A stretch of DNA of 64,000 bases. It comes from Candidatus Symbiopectobacterium sp. 'North America' (GTDB lineage Bacteria; Pseudomonadota; Gammaproteobacteria; Enterobacterales; Enterobacteriaceae). The position numbers and the translations under genes are program-made. Positions 53,673 through 64,000 of the stretch are shown here, piece by piece (the first letter of the stretch is position 1; every line of letters begins with the position of its first letter). The DNA lies in the NCBI RefSeq assembly GCF_015762685.1, contig NZ_PEHF01000026.1, positions 62,001 to 126,000 on the forward strand, in the 5' to 3' direction. The notes beneath the pieces are model-generated. The model did no database searches, was not told the DNA's origin, and worked only from the letters and a program-made list of their open reading frames with translations.

Positions 53673-55775
53673 CTAGGCTTTGGCGCGCGACGTAATAATC
53701 GCCTCCATCACGTTGCGCGGTGCTTCAGCGTAATGCTTGAACTCCATGGTAAAGGTAGCGCGCCCTTGCGTCATGGAACGCAGCGTGGTGGCATAGCCGA
53801 ACATCTCTGACAATGGCACCTCTGCGCGAATTACTCGGTCACCCAGTCGTTCTTCCATGCCTTGCACCATGCCACGTCGTGAAGCTAAATCGCCCATCAC
53901 GTTACCAGCGTAGGGTTCTGGTGTTTCGACTTCAACCTGCATCATCGGTTCCAAAATCACCAGATGCGCGCGTTTTACCCCCTCTTTGAAGCCGAAGATC
54001 GCCGCCATGCGAAACGCCATTTCTGACGAGTCCACTTCATGATAGGAACCAAACGTCAGCGTGACTTTCACATCCACCAGCGGATAGCCCGCCAACACGC
54101 CGTTGTTCATGGCTTCCCGCACCCCTTTTTCCACGGAAGGGATATACTCACGCGGCACCACACCACCTTTGGTCGCATCCACGAAGCTGAACCCGGCACC
54201 AGCGGCCAGCGGTTCAAGTGACAGCACGACATGACCATACTGCCCTTTACCGCCGGATTGGCGCACAAACTTACCTTCTATGTCCGTTACCGTCTGACGT
54301 ATCGTTTCGCGATACGTCACCTGCGGTCGACCGACGTTCGCTTCCACGCCAAATTCACGTCGCATACGATCGACGATAATCTCCAGATGCAGTTCCCCCA
54401 TGCCAGCAATCAGGGTCTGACCTGACTCTTCGTCCGTTTTCAGGCGTAACGACGGGTCTTCCGCTGCCAAGCGTTGTAAGGCAAGCGCCATCTTTTCCTG
54501 ATCGCCTTTGGTTTTGGGTTCAATCGCCAACGCGATCACCGGTTCCGGAAAGACCATTCGTTCCAGGGTGATAACCGCATCGGGATCGGACAAGGTATCA
54601 CCGGTTGTGACATCCTTGAGCCCGACACAAGCGGCGATATCTCCAGCGCGAATCTCACCCACTTCGTGGCGCGTATTGGCATGCATTTGCACGATACGAC
54701 CAATACGTTCCCGTTTTCCCTTCACTGGGTTATAGACGCTATCGCCTTTGCTCAGCACGCCTGAATAAACGCGCACGAAAGTCAATTGACCGACGTACGG
54801 GTCACTCATCAGTTTGAATGCCAACGCCGAGAACGCTTCTTGGTCATCGGCGTGGCGTTCTGCTGACGCGCCCTGCTCATCGACACCCTGTACCGCCGGA
54901 ATATCCAGCGGTGAAGGTATCAGTTCCACGATGGCATCCAGCAGACGCTGCACCCCTTTATTTTTGAACGCACTGCCACACAGCATGGGCTGAATCTCAC
55001 CGGCAATGGTACGCAGCCGCAAGCCTTCTACGATCTCCGCCTCGCTCAGATCGCCCCGCTCAAGATAGCTATCCATCAACGCCTCGGAGGCTTCAGCGGC
55101 CGCAGACACCATCTGCTCACCCCATACCTGCGCCGTTTCCACAACCTCGGCCGGGATGGGTTCGTAGCTAAAGGTTATCCCCTGAGTAACATCATCCCAA
55201 AAAATGGCACGCATCTTCACCAAATCCACCACGCCGCTGAAATGCTCTTCACTTCCGATGGGCACGACGATCGGCACGGGATTGGCCTTCAGGCGCTCAA
55301 CCATTATCTGACGCACGCGGAAAAAATCGGCACCAGCGCGATCCATTTTATTCACGAAAGCCAGACGCGGAACCCGGTACTTATTGGCCTGACGCCAGAC
55401 GGTTTCCGATTGCGGCTGAACGCCACCTACGGCTTCATACACCATCACAGCGCCATCGAGCACGCGCATCGAACGCTCTACCTCGATAGTGAAATCCACA
55501 TGCCCCGGGGTGTAGATAATGTTGATACGGTGCTGGGGAAAACGGTTGTCCATCCCCTGCCAAAAACAGGTCACTGCCGCAGAGGTAATAGTGATACCGC
55601 GTTCCTGCTCCTGCGCCATCCAGTCAGTCGTGGCTGCACCGTCATGCACTTCACCCAGCTTATGGCTCATCCCGGTGTAAAACAGGATGCGCTCCGTGGT
55701 GGTGGTTTTCCCTGCGTCGATGTGCGCAAAGATGCCAATGTTGCGGTAACGGTCAATAGACGTTGTACGAGCCAT
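53673..55775 (-). CDS. Stand-alone EF-G paralogue with altered G3 motif
   Basis: 700 residues covering all five EF-G domains. G1 [14 protein letters not shown]4 [11 protein letters not shown] and the tip motif [15 protein letters not shown] are typical. The G3 motif, normally DTPGHVDF, reads YTPGHVDF: the Mg-coordinating Asp is Tyr (TAC for GAC, 55512-55514). It is not beside rpsL-rpsG-tuf, so it is a second copy, not the main fusA. Ends in TSRAKA. GTP hydrolysis should be badly impaired; it may be decaying by missense while the frame stays open. Confidence 0.9.
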   Translation of the reverse strand: MARTTSIDRYRNIGIFAHIDAGKTTTTERILFYTGMSHKLGEVHDGAATTDWMAQEQERGITITSAAVTCFWQGMDNRFPQHRINIIYTPGHVDFTIEVERSMRVLDGAVMVYEAVGGVQPQSETVWRQANKYRVPRLAFVNKMDRAGADFFRVRQIMVERLKANPVPIVVPIGSEEHFSGVVDLVKMRAIFWDDVTQGITFSYEPIPAEVVETAQVWGEQMVSAAAEASEALMDSYLERGDLSEAEIVEGLRLRTIAGEIQPMLCGSAFKNKGVQRLLDAIVELIPSPLDIPAVQGVDEQGASAERHADDQEAFSALAFKLMSDPYVGQLTFVRVYSGVLSKGDSVYNPVKGKRERIGRIVQMHANTRHEVGEIRAGDIAACVGLKDVTTGDTLSDPDAVITLERMVFPEPVIALAIEPKTKGDQEKMALALQRLAAEDPSLRLKTDEESGQTLIAGMGELHLEIIVDRMRREFGVEANVGRPQVTYRETIRQTVTDIEGKFVRQSGGKGQYGHVVLSLEPLAAGAGFSFVDATKGGVVPREYIPSVEKGVREAMNNGVLAGYPLVDVKVTLTFGSYHEVDSSEMAFRMAAIFGFKEGVKRAHLVILEPMMQVEVETPEPYAGNVMGDLASRRGMVQGMEERLGDRVIRAEVPLSEMFGYATTLRSMTQGRATFTMEFKHYAEAPRNVMEAIITSRAKA

Positions 55776-56175
55776 GATATGTCATTAATAACGAAGGGGT
55801 TCGGACGTGGCAGTGAACTGTCGCAGGGAGAACCCGGATTGATAACGGCGACGATTATAGTACAAATGTTCGAGTATATTCGAACTATTTTTTGAAAATG
55901 TCATTCAACAAATTGCCCAATCGCACTCCTTCGCACGTTGCTGGACAGTGAGTGATAGCTACTTGCAGCCTACGCCTCGTCAACATTACCTGCAATCAGT
56001 GATGCGTTTTGGTTACAAAAAACGCGCCTAACTCGAAACGCTTTTTATAAAAGCCATAATATAAACAAAAGTATTAATAATAATTTTTATTTATACTTAA
56101 AAAACTAAAGTGGAATATGCAATACATCACTATAAAAACAACAGATATTAATTTTTTTACCGATAGGATATCACC
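55776..56175. other. AT-rich intergenic region upstream of the NEL effector
   Basis: 400 bp with no gene I can support. The right-hand 150 bp is very AT-rich and probably carries the promoter of the effector pair; a GATAGGATATCACC leader precedes the ATG at 56176. The left part is the EF-G upstream region. Confidence 0.4.
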
Positions 56176-56394
56176 ATGCCACTCTTTAACATTAATGAAT
56201 TAGCAGATCATCTCACGTTCACATCAGATTTCAGATGGAGTAATAGAAATCCAATCAGCGCCGGACTTTTTTTAACGAGAGTCAATCGCGCACAAAATGA
56301 ATATCTTCAACTACAGTATAATTCCATATATACGGGCAATCTCTCAGAGTTAGGCAGTGAAATACCTATTAATCCCTCTCCACCGCTGATATGA
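56176..56394 (+). CDS. Small protein upstream of the NEL domain, possible N-terminal remnant of the effector
   Basis: 72 residues, MPLFNINELADHLTF... to INPSPPLI. AT-rich like its neighbour and preceded by TAGGA. It stops at TGA 56392-56394, overlapping the next ATG by four bases (ATGA). It could be the secretion-signal part of an IpaH/SlrP-type effector whose leucine-rich repeats were deleted, or a genuine small gene coupled to the ligase. The final EIPINPSPPLI faintly resembles an LRR end. I do not recognise it from sequence alone. Confidence 0.5.
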   Translation: MPLFNINELADHLTFTSDFRWSNRNPISAGLFLTRVNRAQNEYLQLQYNSIYTGNLSELGSEIPINPSPPLI

Positions 56395-57362
56395 TCAGAA
56401 TACTTTTCCAGCCGCAGTTAAATTACTTTCCGTCAGATGTAAATATAATCACCTCCACAGAGAGTAAAAGTTTGCTCATGGAGATCCCCCATTGGTATAC
56501 GCCAGAAGATTTAACCAGTAAACTTCTGGTGTCACAACCAAACATAACGAAATTGGCACATTGCGAGACGCTTGCTAAAAACAGAAACAGTACATCATTT
56601 TCCCAATTTTTGAGCAAACTCAGAGCCTGTGATGTGGTTATTCACTCATCTGAATTTAAACAGCATATCAGTACGTTTCTGGACAATATTTTATTATCCC
56701 CTTCGGTGGCAGAAACTTTGTTTGCTATCGCCTCTGACGGAACCTCCAGTTGCAACGACAAAGCCCTGTTCACTTACAACCAGATGCAGCAAGTGATGAT
56801 TGTTGATGACATTTACAAGGGTAAATATGACACTCAATTGGATACATTGATTGCCGTAGCCAGACGCGTTTACCGCACCAGACAATTAACTATGATTGCT
56901 AATCAACATATGAAGCGACACCCTAACACCGATGAAATTGAGATTTACCTCGGTTTCCAAACCCGATTGCATAGCGCACTAGACCTGCAACACTTCGCGC
57001 CAAATATGCACAGTTTTATTTGCTCAAAGATTTCATCCGATGATCTAAACGCTGCGGAGAAAACCATTAAAATAAATGAAAACATTCAAATTCCTTCCTG
57101 GCTTGCACAATGGGAACAGTTACATGCGTTAATTGAACGGCTTGCGCCAGAAAAAATACATGCTGCTCAAGAGCGAAGATACTACATGCTGGAATTTGAA
57201 TACCAAAAGCATATTGATGATTTATTGCGAAAGAACCTATCAAAAAATATCCCAGAGGCTGAAATAAATGCGGGGAAAATAGTATTAAACAAAATGCAGC
57301 TTGAGATTGACTGGGCACTGATTGCTGATTTTTTTCTCCACATCAGCTCAATAGCTCAATAG
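56391..57362 (+). CDS. NEL-domain E3 ubiquitin ligase, IpaH/SspH/SlrP-type type III effector lacking LRR
   Basis: 323 residues, nearly all NEL domain: FSQFLSKLRACDVVIHSSEF, FAIASDGTSSCNDKALFTYNQM, a helical RVYRTRQLTMIANQHM, the DEIEIYLGFQTRL signature and EYQKHIDDLLRKNL. The catalytic C-x-D motif (CND) is at residues 121-123. Family members place a secretion signal and an LRR before the NEL; here only 50 unrelated residues precede it and no repeats are seen. NEL effectors ubiquitinate host proteins. AT-rich, so probably acquired. The frame is open; start by coupling to the upstream ORF, with no ribosome-binding site of its own. Confidence 0.85.
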   Translation: MIRILFQPQLNYFPSDVNIITSTESKSLLMEIPHWYTPEDLTSKLLVSQPNITKLAHCETLAKNRNSTSFSQFLSKLRACDVVIHSSEFKQHISTFLDNILLSPSVAETLFAIASDGTSSCNDKALFTYNQMQQVMIVDDIYKGKYDTQLDTLIAVARRVYRTRQLTMIANQHMKRHPNTDEIEIYLGFQTRLHSALDLQHFAPNMHSFICSKISSDDLNAAEKTIKINENIQIPSWLAQWEQLHALIERLAPEKIHAAQERRYYMLEFEYQKHIDDLLRKNLSKNIPEAEINAGKIVLNKMQLEIDWALIADFFLHISSIAQ

Positions 57363-57376
57363 CTCAATAGCTCAAT
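57345..57376 (+). repeat. Octamer tandem repeat across the NEL stop codon
   Basis: AGCTCAAT repeated four times. The NEL stop (TAG, 57360-57362) lies inside it; changing the copy number by one would shift the frame and alter the last residues. Confidence 0.9.
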
Positions 57377-57507
57377 TGAGAATGAATTCTGGACAACGGA
57401 TAAATACAGCACGGTGTAAAACACACGCCAGGATGACATCATCAAACGCACCCGTTATAGTGATACGGCGGCCAGGCGGCACCGTTGATACAAGAATACG
57501 GAGTACT

Positions 57508-57819
57508 ATGATCGCTCACCATCCCGACCCTGAGCAGATTCGATTAGAGAACGTTTTGCTGGCTTTGGGTAATCCGGTACGGCTGGAAATAGTACGTATT
57601 TTAGCCCAGCAGGGGGAGCAATCCTGCGGAGCACTTTCGCAAGGCGCGGCAAAATCTACGATGTCGCACCATTGGCGGGTCTTGCGCGACAGTGGTGTGA
57701 TCTGGCAGCGCCCTAACGGACGTGAAAATCTCCTCTCTCTGCGACGTGAAGACCTGGATGCCCGGTTTCCCGGCCTGTTAGACACGCTGTTGGCCGCACT
57801 GGAGCAGCGCGACACATAA
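57508..57819 (+). CDS. ArsR-family winged-helix regulator
   Basis: 103 residues: LENVLLALGNPVRLEIVRILAQQGE, SCGALSQGAAKSTMSHHWRVLRDSGVIWQRPNGRENLLSL, with HTH and wing of the ArsR/SmtB superfamily (HTH_20 type). No CxC or His metal site stands out, so it may sense something other than arsenic or zinc. Start ATG 57508 after GGAG; a frame from 57376 overlaps the octamer repeat and is not supported. Convergent with patA, whose terminator overlaps its stop. Target unknown. Confidence 0.85.
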   Translation: MIAHHPDPEQIRLENVLLALGNPVRLEIVRILAQQGEQSCGALSQGAAKSTMSHHWRVLRDSGVIWQRPNGRENLLSLRREDLDARFPGLLDTLLAALEQRDT

Positions 57820-57849
57820 AAAAAGCCGGTCTGGTTGCAGACCGGCTTT
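57819..57849 (-). terminator. Terminator of patA
   Basis: Stem AAAGCCGGTCTG/CAGACCGGCTTT with a 4-base loop; on the minus strand it is followed by a run of eight T-rich bases (TTTTTTTA), 38 bp after the patA stop. Confidence 0.85.
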
Positions 57850-57886
57850 CGTGCATTAGTTTTACTCAGCGTATCAAGGTAGCGTT

Positions 57887-59639
<1,753 letters not shown>

Positions 59640-61066
59640 TCAATGACGAATCATAATGTGTCGCACGACGGTGTAATTATCCAATCCATACATTGACATG
59701 TCTTTGCCGTAGCCGGAAAGTTTCTGCCCACCGTGCGGCATTTCACTGACCAGCATAAAGTGGGTATTGACCCAGGTGCAGCCATATTGCAAACACGTAG
59801 CCAGACGATGCGCCCGCCCCACGTCACGCGTCCACACCGAGGAGGCCAACCCATAACCAGAAGCATTCGCCCAGGCGACAACTTGCGCCTCATCGTCAAA
59901 TGGGGTAATAGAGACCACAGGGCCAAATACCTTTTTTTGTACGATATCGTCATCCTGCTGTGCACCCGCCAGAACGGTCGGCTGGAAGTTGTACCCCGGC
60001 CCATCAACCCGTTGCCCCCCGTAATGACCTGAATGTGTGGCAACGCACTGGCCTGTTCAACGAAGCCGGCAACACGCTCTAACTGTGCGGCGGTAATCAA
60101 CGGCCCGAGCTCTGTGTCTTCGCTGTTCGGATCGCCCATATTGAGGCTGGCGACGGCCTGACCCAATTTACTGACCACGTCATCATAGACACCACGCTGC
60201 ACATACAAACGGCAGGCGGCCGTGCAATCTTGCCCTGCGTTATAAAAACCAAAGCTGCGAATGCCGTCCATCACCTGATCAATATTGGCGTCATCAAACA
60301 CTATAACCGGCGCTTTACCGCCCAGTTCCATATGTGTACGTTTAATGCTGGAAGCAGTGTGCGACAGAATATGTGCCCCGGTCACAATCGATCCCGTGAG
60401 CGACACCATATTTACCAGAGGATGCCGGGTCAGTGCATCGCCAATTGCCATACCGGTACCGAATACCACATTGACCACACCCGCAGGGAAAATGTTAGCC
60501 AATAAAGACGCCAGATGGAACGTGGTAAGCGGCGTTTGCTCCGCCGGTTTCAAGACCACACAGTTCCCAGCCGCGAGCGCGGGTGCCAGTTTCCAGGCGG
60601 CCATCATCAACGGGTAGTTCCAGGGCGCAATGGAGGTCACTACGCCGATGGGATCGCGTCGAATCATTGACGTATGCCCTTCCAGATATTCGCCCGCGGC
60701 TGAGCCACTCAGGCATCTTGCTGCACCGGCGAAAAAGCGGAAAACGTCCGCCACGGCGGGCAATTCATCATTCAGCACAGCGTGATAGGGTTTTCCGTAG
60801 TTTAACGACTCAAGACGCGCGAAGGTTTCTGCGTGCTGCTCAATAGCATCCGCCAGTTCCAACAGCAGCAACGAGCGGGTTTTTGGCGTGGTCTGCCCCC
60901 ATTGCGCAAAAGCGCTTTCCGCAGCGCGCACGGCTGCATCAACCTGGTGCAGGTCAGCCTGGGGTATACGTGCAATTTCTTCCCCCGTCGCGGGGTTGAA
61001 CACCGCCAGCGCAGTGCCCTGGCCCGCTTCGAGCTTACCGTCTATCAGCAGTTTGTCGTGCATCAT
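59640..61066 (-). pseudogene. patD: Gamma-aminobutyraldehyde dehydrogenase, frameshift
   Basis: Oxidises 4-aminobutanal, the product of PatA, to GABA. MMHDKLLIDGKLEAGQG at the start, APWNYPLMMAAWKLAPALAAGN, HMELGGKAPVIVFDDANI and the catalytic Cys in YNAGQDCTAACRLYV agree with PatD/YdcW. At about 60015 the G6 run leaves VITGG and needs one more base to reach [13 protein letters not shown]; the last 130 residues ([39 protein letters not shown]) are in the shifted frame. Start after GGACGCG. Pairs with patA, so the putrescine-to-GABA route is lost here. Confidence 0.9.
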
Positions 61067-61884
61067 CGCGTCCTCGTCACCAAAAATCAGTCTGTTATCT
61101 GCATGGTTTGTTCTGCCATATTGACCTCTTCTACCTGTTTACTGGCTGTATCTTTGACCCTTAAGTGTAGTCCAACATCTCAGCCTGCTCATGGCAGCAA
61201 TACGATAACAAAAGCAAATCTGCCAACCTTACATAAACAGCCTATATATTTTCTTCATGCTGACTAAAGTTATTCTTAAATCAGACAGTAAATAATTTTT
61301 TTAATAACCGATTATGCTATAAAAAAACACCACATCGGTTTTCTTCTTCGGTAGGAGAAAGCGCAATAAAGGTGAAAACCGATTTTAGCGAAAGCCGTAA
61401 CATGACAACTGGCACAATGCTTGCTACAACAGCATCGCGGCAATGAAAAAAAACCTTACCACCAAAGAGGTAAAGGCATTGAAAATCATTATTATAGATA
61501 ATAAACATTGCGCAAAGTACACCTTCTTCTTTTTATTATCGATTTAGTAGCAAAAAACAAACTTAAGCAAATCAATAAAACAACAAATTAAAAACAACAT
61601 TGAAAAATATAATAAACATTAAATAAGATAATTAACGTAATAAATCCATCCTCTGTTTTAATCTTCCTAATATAATTAATTTTAGAGTTAAATAACTAAA
61701 TAAACCAAATAATTATTATTGGGATCTGCTTCTTTTATTTAAATTAAAGTTTGTAAATATAAAAAATTGTAGACATGGGTCAAATAAATAATAATCCAAT
61801 AATCCAATAATCCCTATAGTACCCACGACGACAGTAAGCCAACTTAATTAATTTATCTCGTCAATATTGAGCAATGGGGTACCT
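61067..61884. other. Long AT-rich intergenic region before dcuB
   Basis: 818 bp, strongly AT-rich from 61250 on. It should carry the promoters of patD and dcuB. I find no convincing FNR site (TTGAT-N4-ATCAA), no gene, and no clear RNA structure. A loose mirror-like pair AAAACCGATTTT and CATCGGTTTT occurs near 61330-61395. Confidence 0.4.
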
Positions 61885-63226
61885 ATGGATTTTATCATTC
61901 AATTAGTGATCGTTCTGATCTGCCTTTTTTACGGGGCAAGAAAAGGCGGTATAGCACTCGGCCTGCTCGGCGGTATCGGGCTGGTTATCCTGGTCTTTGT
62001 GTTTAAACTCAAACCCGGCACGCCGCCCCGTCGACGTTATGCTGGTGATTATCGCGGTGGTTGCTGCTTCCGCCACCCTCCAGGCCTCTGGTGGGTTGGA
62101 TGTGATGCTGCAAATCGCAGAACGTCTGCTGCGCCGTAAGCCGAAATACGTTTCTATCATCGCACCGTTTGTCACTTGTATCCTGACCATTCTTTGCGGT
62201 ACCGGCTATGTGGTGTATACCATCCTGCCGATTATTTATGATGTCGCCATCAAAAATAATATCCGTCCGGAACGCCCCATGGCAGCCAGTTCGATCGGCG
62301 CACAAATGGGGATTATCGCCAGCCCGGTTTCCGTAGCGGTGGTTTCGTTAGTTGCCATGCTGGAGAATTTTACTTTTAACGATCGCCATCTGGAATTTCT
62401 CGATCTGCTGGCCATTACCATTCCGTCAACGCTGTTAGGTATTCAGGCAATTGGTATTTTCAGTTGGTTCCGCGGTAAAGATCTGGATAAAGATGAAGAC
62501 TTCCAAAAATTCATTTCCGTGCCAGAAAACAAGCATTACGTTTACGGTGATACTGCTACGCTACTGGATAAAAAACTGCCCAAGAGCAACTGGGTTGCCA
62601 TGTGGATCTTCCTGGCAGCCATTGCTGCGGTAGCGATTCTCGGTGCCGATGCCGACTTGCGCCCAAGCTTTGGCGGTAAACCGCTTTCCATGGTGCTGGT
62701 TATCCAGATGTTCATGCTGTTTACGGGTGCAGTGATTATCATTCCTACTAAAACCAATCCGGCCAATATCTCCAAAAACGAGGTCTTCCGCTCTGGGATG
62801 ATCACCATCGTTGCGGTGTATGGGATTGCCTGGATGGCAGAGACCATGTTCTGTGCGCATCTGGATCAAATCAAAGCCACGCTGGGCACGCTGGTGAAAG
62901 AGTACCCGTGGGCTTATTCCTTGATCTTGCTGCTGGTGTCGAAGTTTGTTAACTCGCAGGCGGCAGCACTGGCGGCAATCGTGCCGGTAGCGTTAGCCAT
63001 CGGTGTGGACCCGGCGTATATCGTCGCCTCATCGCCTGCCTGCTATGGCTACTATATTCTGCCAACCTACCCAAGCGATCTGGCTGCCATCCAGTTTGAC
63101 CGTTCCGGTACCACCAAGATTGGCCGCTTCGTTATCAACCACAGCTTTATTCTGCCGGGGTTGATTGGCGTATCCACATCCTGTGTGTTTGGCTGGGTAT
63201 TTGCCGCCATGTACGGCTTCCTCTGA
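61885..63226 (+). pseudogene. dcuB: DcuB anaerobic C4-dicarboxylate antiporter, one-base insertion
   Basis: Fumarate/succinate antiporter of anaerobic respiration, near-identical to E. coli Dcu[75 protein letters not shown] and [25 protein letters not shown]. At 62022-62029 an extra C in the C-run (KPGTPP / [10 protein letters not shown]) shifts the frame. Two other changes at conserved places, GTGYVVYT (His to Tyr) and MLENFTF (Gly to Glu), suggest relaxed selection. A weak GGGG precedes the ATG at 61885. Confidence 0.93.
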
Positions 63227-63236
63227 TTCCTGCCAC

Positions 63237-63268
63237 AAAAAAACCGCCCGGTTCTCGGGCGGTTTTTT
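63237..63268. terminator. Bidirectional terminator between dcuB and gltP
   Basis: AAAACCGCCCG-GTTCT-CGGGCGGTTTT, with an A-run before and T6 after, so it works on both strands between the convergent genes. Confidence 0.9.
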
Positions 63269-63290
63269 CATTGTCATTCCAAGGCGTTAA

Positions 63291-64000
63291 TCAAACCTTG
63301 CTCTGTACCAGTCGTGAGTCAGTGCCCGTGATTTCACGCTCGTAGGCACGGGCTTTCTCTTCATCAAACTGCCCCTCCCACTTCGCAATGACCAGTACGG
63401 CAAGCGCGTTGCCCACTACGTTCAGCGCCGTGCGCGCCATGTCCATGATGCGATCCACACCGGCAATAAAGGCCAACCCCTCAAGCGGAATGCCCACGCT
63501 GCCCAAGGTTGCCAGCAGGACCACAAACGAGACGCCCGGCACCCCGGCAATGCCTTTGGAGGTAAGCATCAGGGTTAACACCAGCACAATCTCCTGCCAC
63601 AGAGACAGATCGATGCCATAGAGTTGAGCAATGAAAATGGCGGCGATACTTTGGTACAGCGTGGAGCCGTCCAGGTTAAACGAGTAACCCGTCGGCACCA
63701 CAAAACTGGTGATCGATTTTGGCGCGCCGTAGGCTTCCATCTTTTCAATGATGCGCGGCAACACGCTTTCTGAACTGGCGGTGGAGTAGGCCAGGATCAG
63801 TTCATCTTTCAAAATACGGATCAGCATAGTGACACGCAGACGGCACAAGCGAGCCACCACACCCAAGACCACCAGCGCGAAGAACAGAATGGCGACATAC
63901 ACCAGAATCACCAGTTTGGCGAGCGGCCACAACGAAGCAAAACCGAAGTTGGCTACTGTCACCGAAATCAACGCAAACACCCCAACCGGCGCGTAGCGCA
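63291..64000 (-). CDS. gltP: GltP-type glutamate/aspartate:proton symporter, C-terminal part
   Basis: The last 236 or so residues of a DAACS-family symporter, truncated by the window. RYAPVGVFALISVTVANFG, the serine-rich AYSTASSESVLPRIIEKM re-entrant loop, VVPTGYSFNLDGSTLYQSIAA and GVPGVSFVVLLATLG (second hairpin) and FIAGVDRIMDMARTALNVVGNALAV all match E. coli GltP. The frame is intact in what is visible and ends DSRLVQSKV. Convergent with dcuB. Confidence 0.93.
   Translation of the reverse strand, partial: RYAPVGVFALISVTVANFGFASLWPLAKLVILVYVAILFFALVVLGVVARLCRLRVTMLIRILKDELILAYSTASSESVLPRIIEKMEAYGAPKSITSFVVPTGYSFNLDGSTLYQSIAAIFIAQLYGIDLSLWQEIVLVLTLMLTSKGIAGVPGVSFVVLLATLGSVGIPLEGLAFIAGVDRIMDMARTALNVVGNALAVLVIAKWEGQFDEEKARAYEREITGTDSRLVQSKV

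Noticed and set aside
53673..55775. The main translational fusA gene
   Set aside because: It is not beside rpsL, rpsG or tuf, and its G3 Asp is repl​aced, so a secondary paralogue fits better.

Overview
The window looks like chromosome of an enterobacterium (Enterobacterales). The proteins I recognise (NudK, OtnI, YeaR/YoaG, YghU, FepA-type receptor, PatA, DcuB, GltP) resemble E. coli/Klebsiella/Serratia versions, and the nif genes follow the Klebsiella order J-HDKTY-[ENXU]-SVWZM-F-LA-BQ. Two T3SS-effector-like genes, an intimin/invasin and very heavy pseudogene load fit a Sodalis/Pectobacteriaceae-like, host-associated lineage in early genome decay. The lineage is an inference.

Layout. 1-10.7 kb: a DeoR regulator, nudK, then a tetronate-type catabolic locus: minus-strand otnK-otnC-otnI-ygbI and a divergent plus-strand TRAP transporter (dctP, fused dctQM), GlcG-like, Asp/Glu-racemase-like and BKACE genes. 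ygbI, otnC, otnK, dctP and dctQM are broken. 10.7-11.7 kb: yeaR, a second yeaR paralogue and yoaG, with an NsrR-like site. 12.1-15.5 kb: an invasin gene with four in-frame stops. 15.7-21.5 kb: yghU, a Bcr-type efflux pump with divergent TetR genes, and a broken FepA-type receptor with a Fur box.

21.5-44.1 kb: the nif regulon. Still open are nifB, nifL, nifA (start codon apparently lost), nifM, nifZ, nifW, nifT, nifK, nifD and nifH. nifQ, nifF, nifV, nifS, nifY and nifJ are pseudogenes. nifE, nifN, nifX, nifU and the first part of nifS are absent; an AT-rich effector-like gene sits there, joined in frame to nifS. Sigma-54 promoters and NifA sites remain recognisable. Fixation should not work from this locus alone.

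44.3-52.2 kb: a lactose/cellobiose-type PTS operon with a LevR-type activator, FGGY kinase and GH1 6-phospho-glycosidase; regulator, IIC and GH1 are frameshifted. 52.2-57.8 kb: damaged mltB, a stand-alone EF-G paralogue with an altered G3 motif, a NEL-type E3 ligase effector lacking its LRR, and an ArsR regulator. 57.9-64 kb: broken patA and aminobutyraldehyde dehydrogenase, broken dcuB, and partial gltP. I found no tRNA, rRNA, CRISPR array or recognisable insertion sequence. An 84-bp repeat occurs twice in opposite orientation, bracketing about 30 kb from nifA to mltB.
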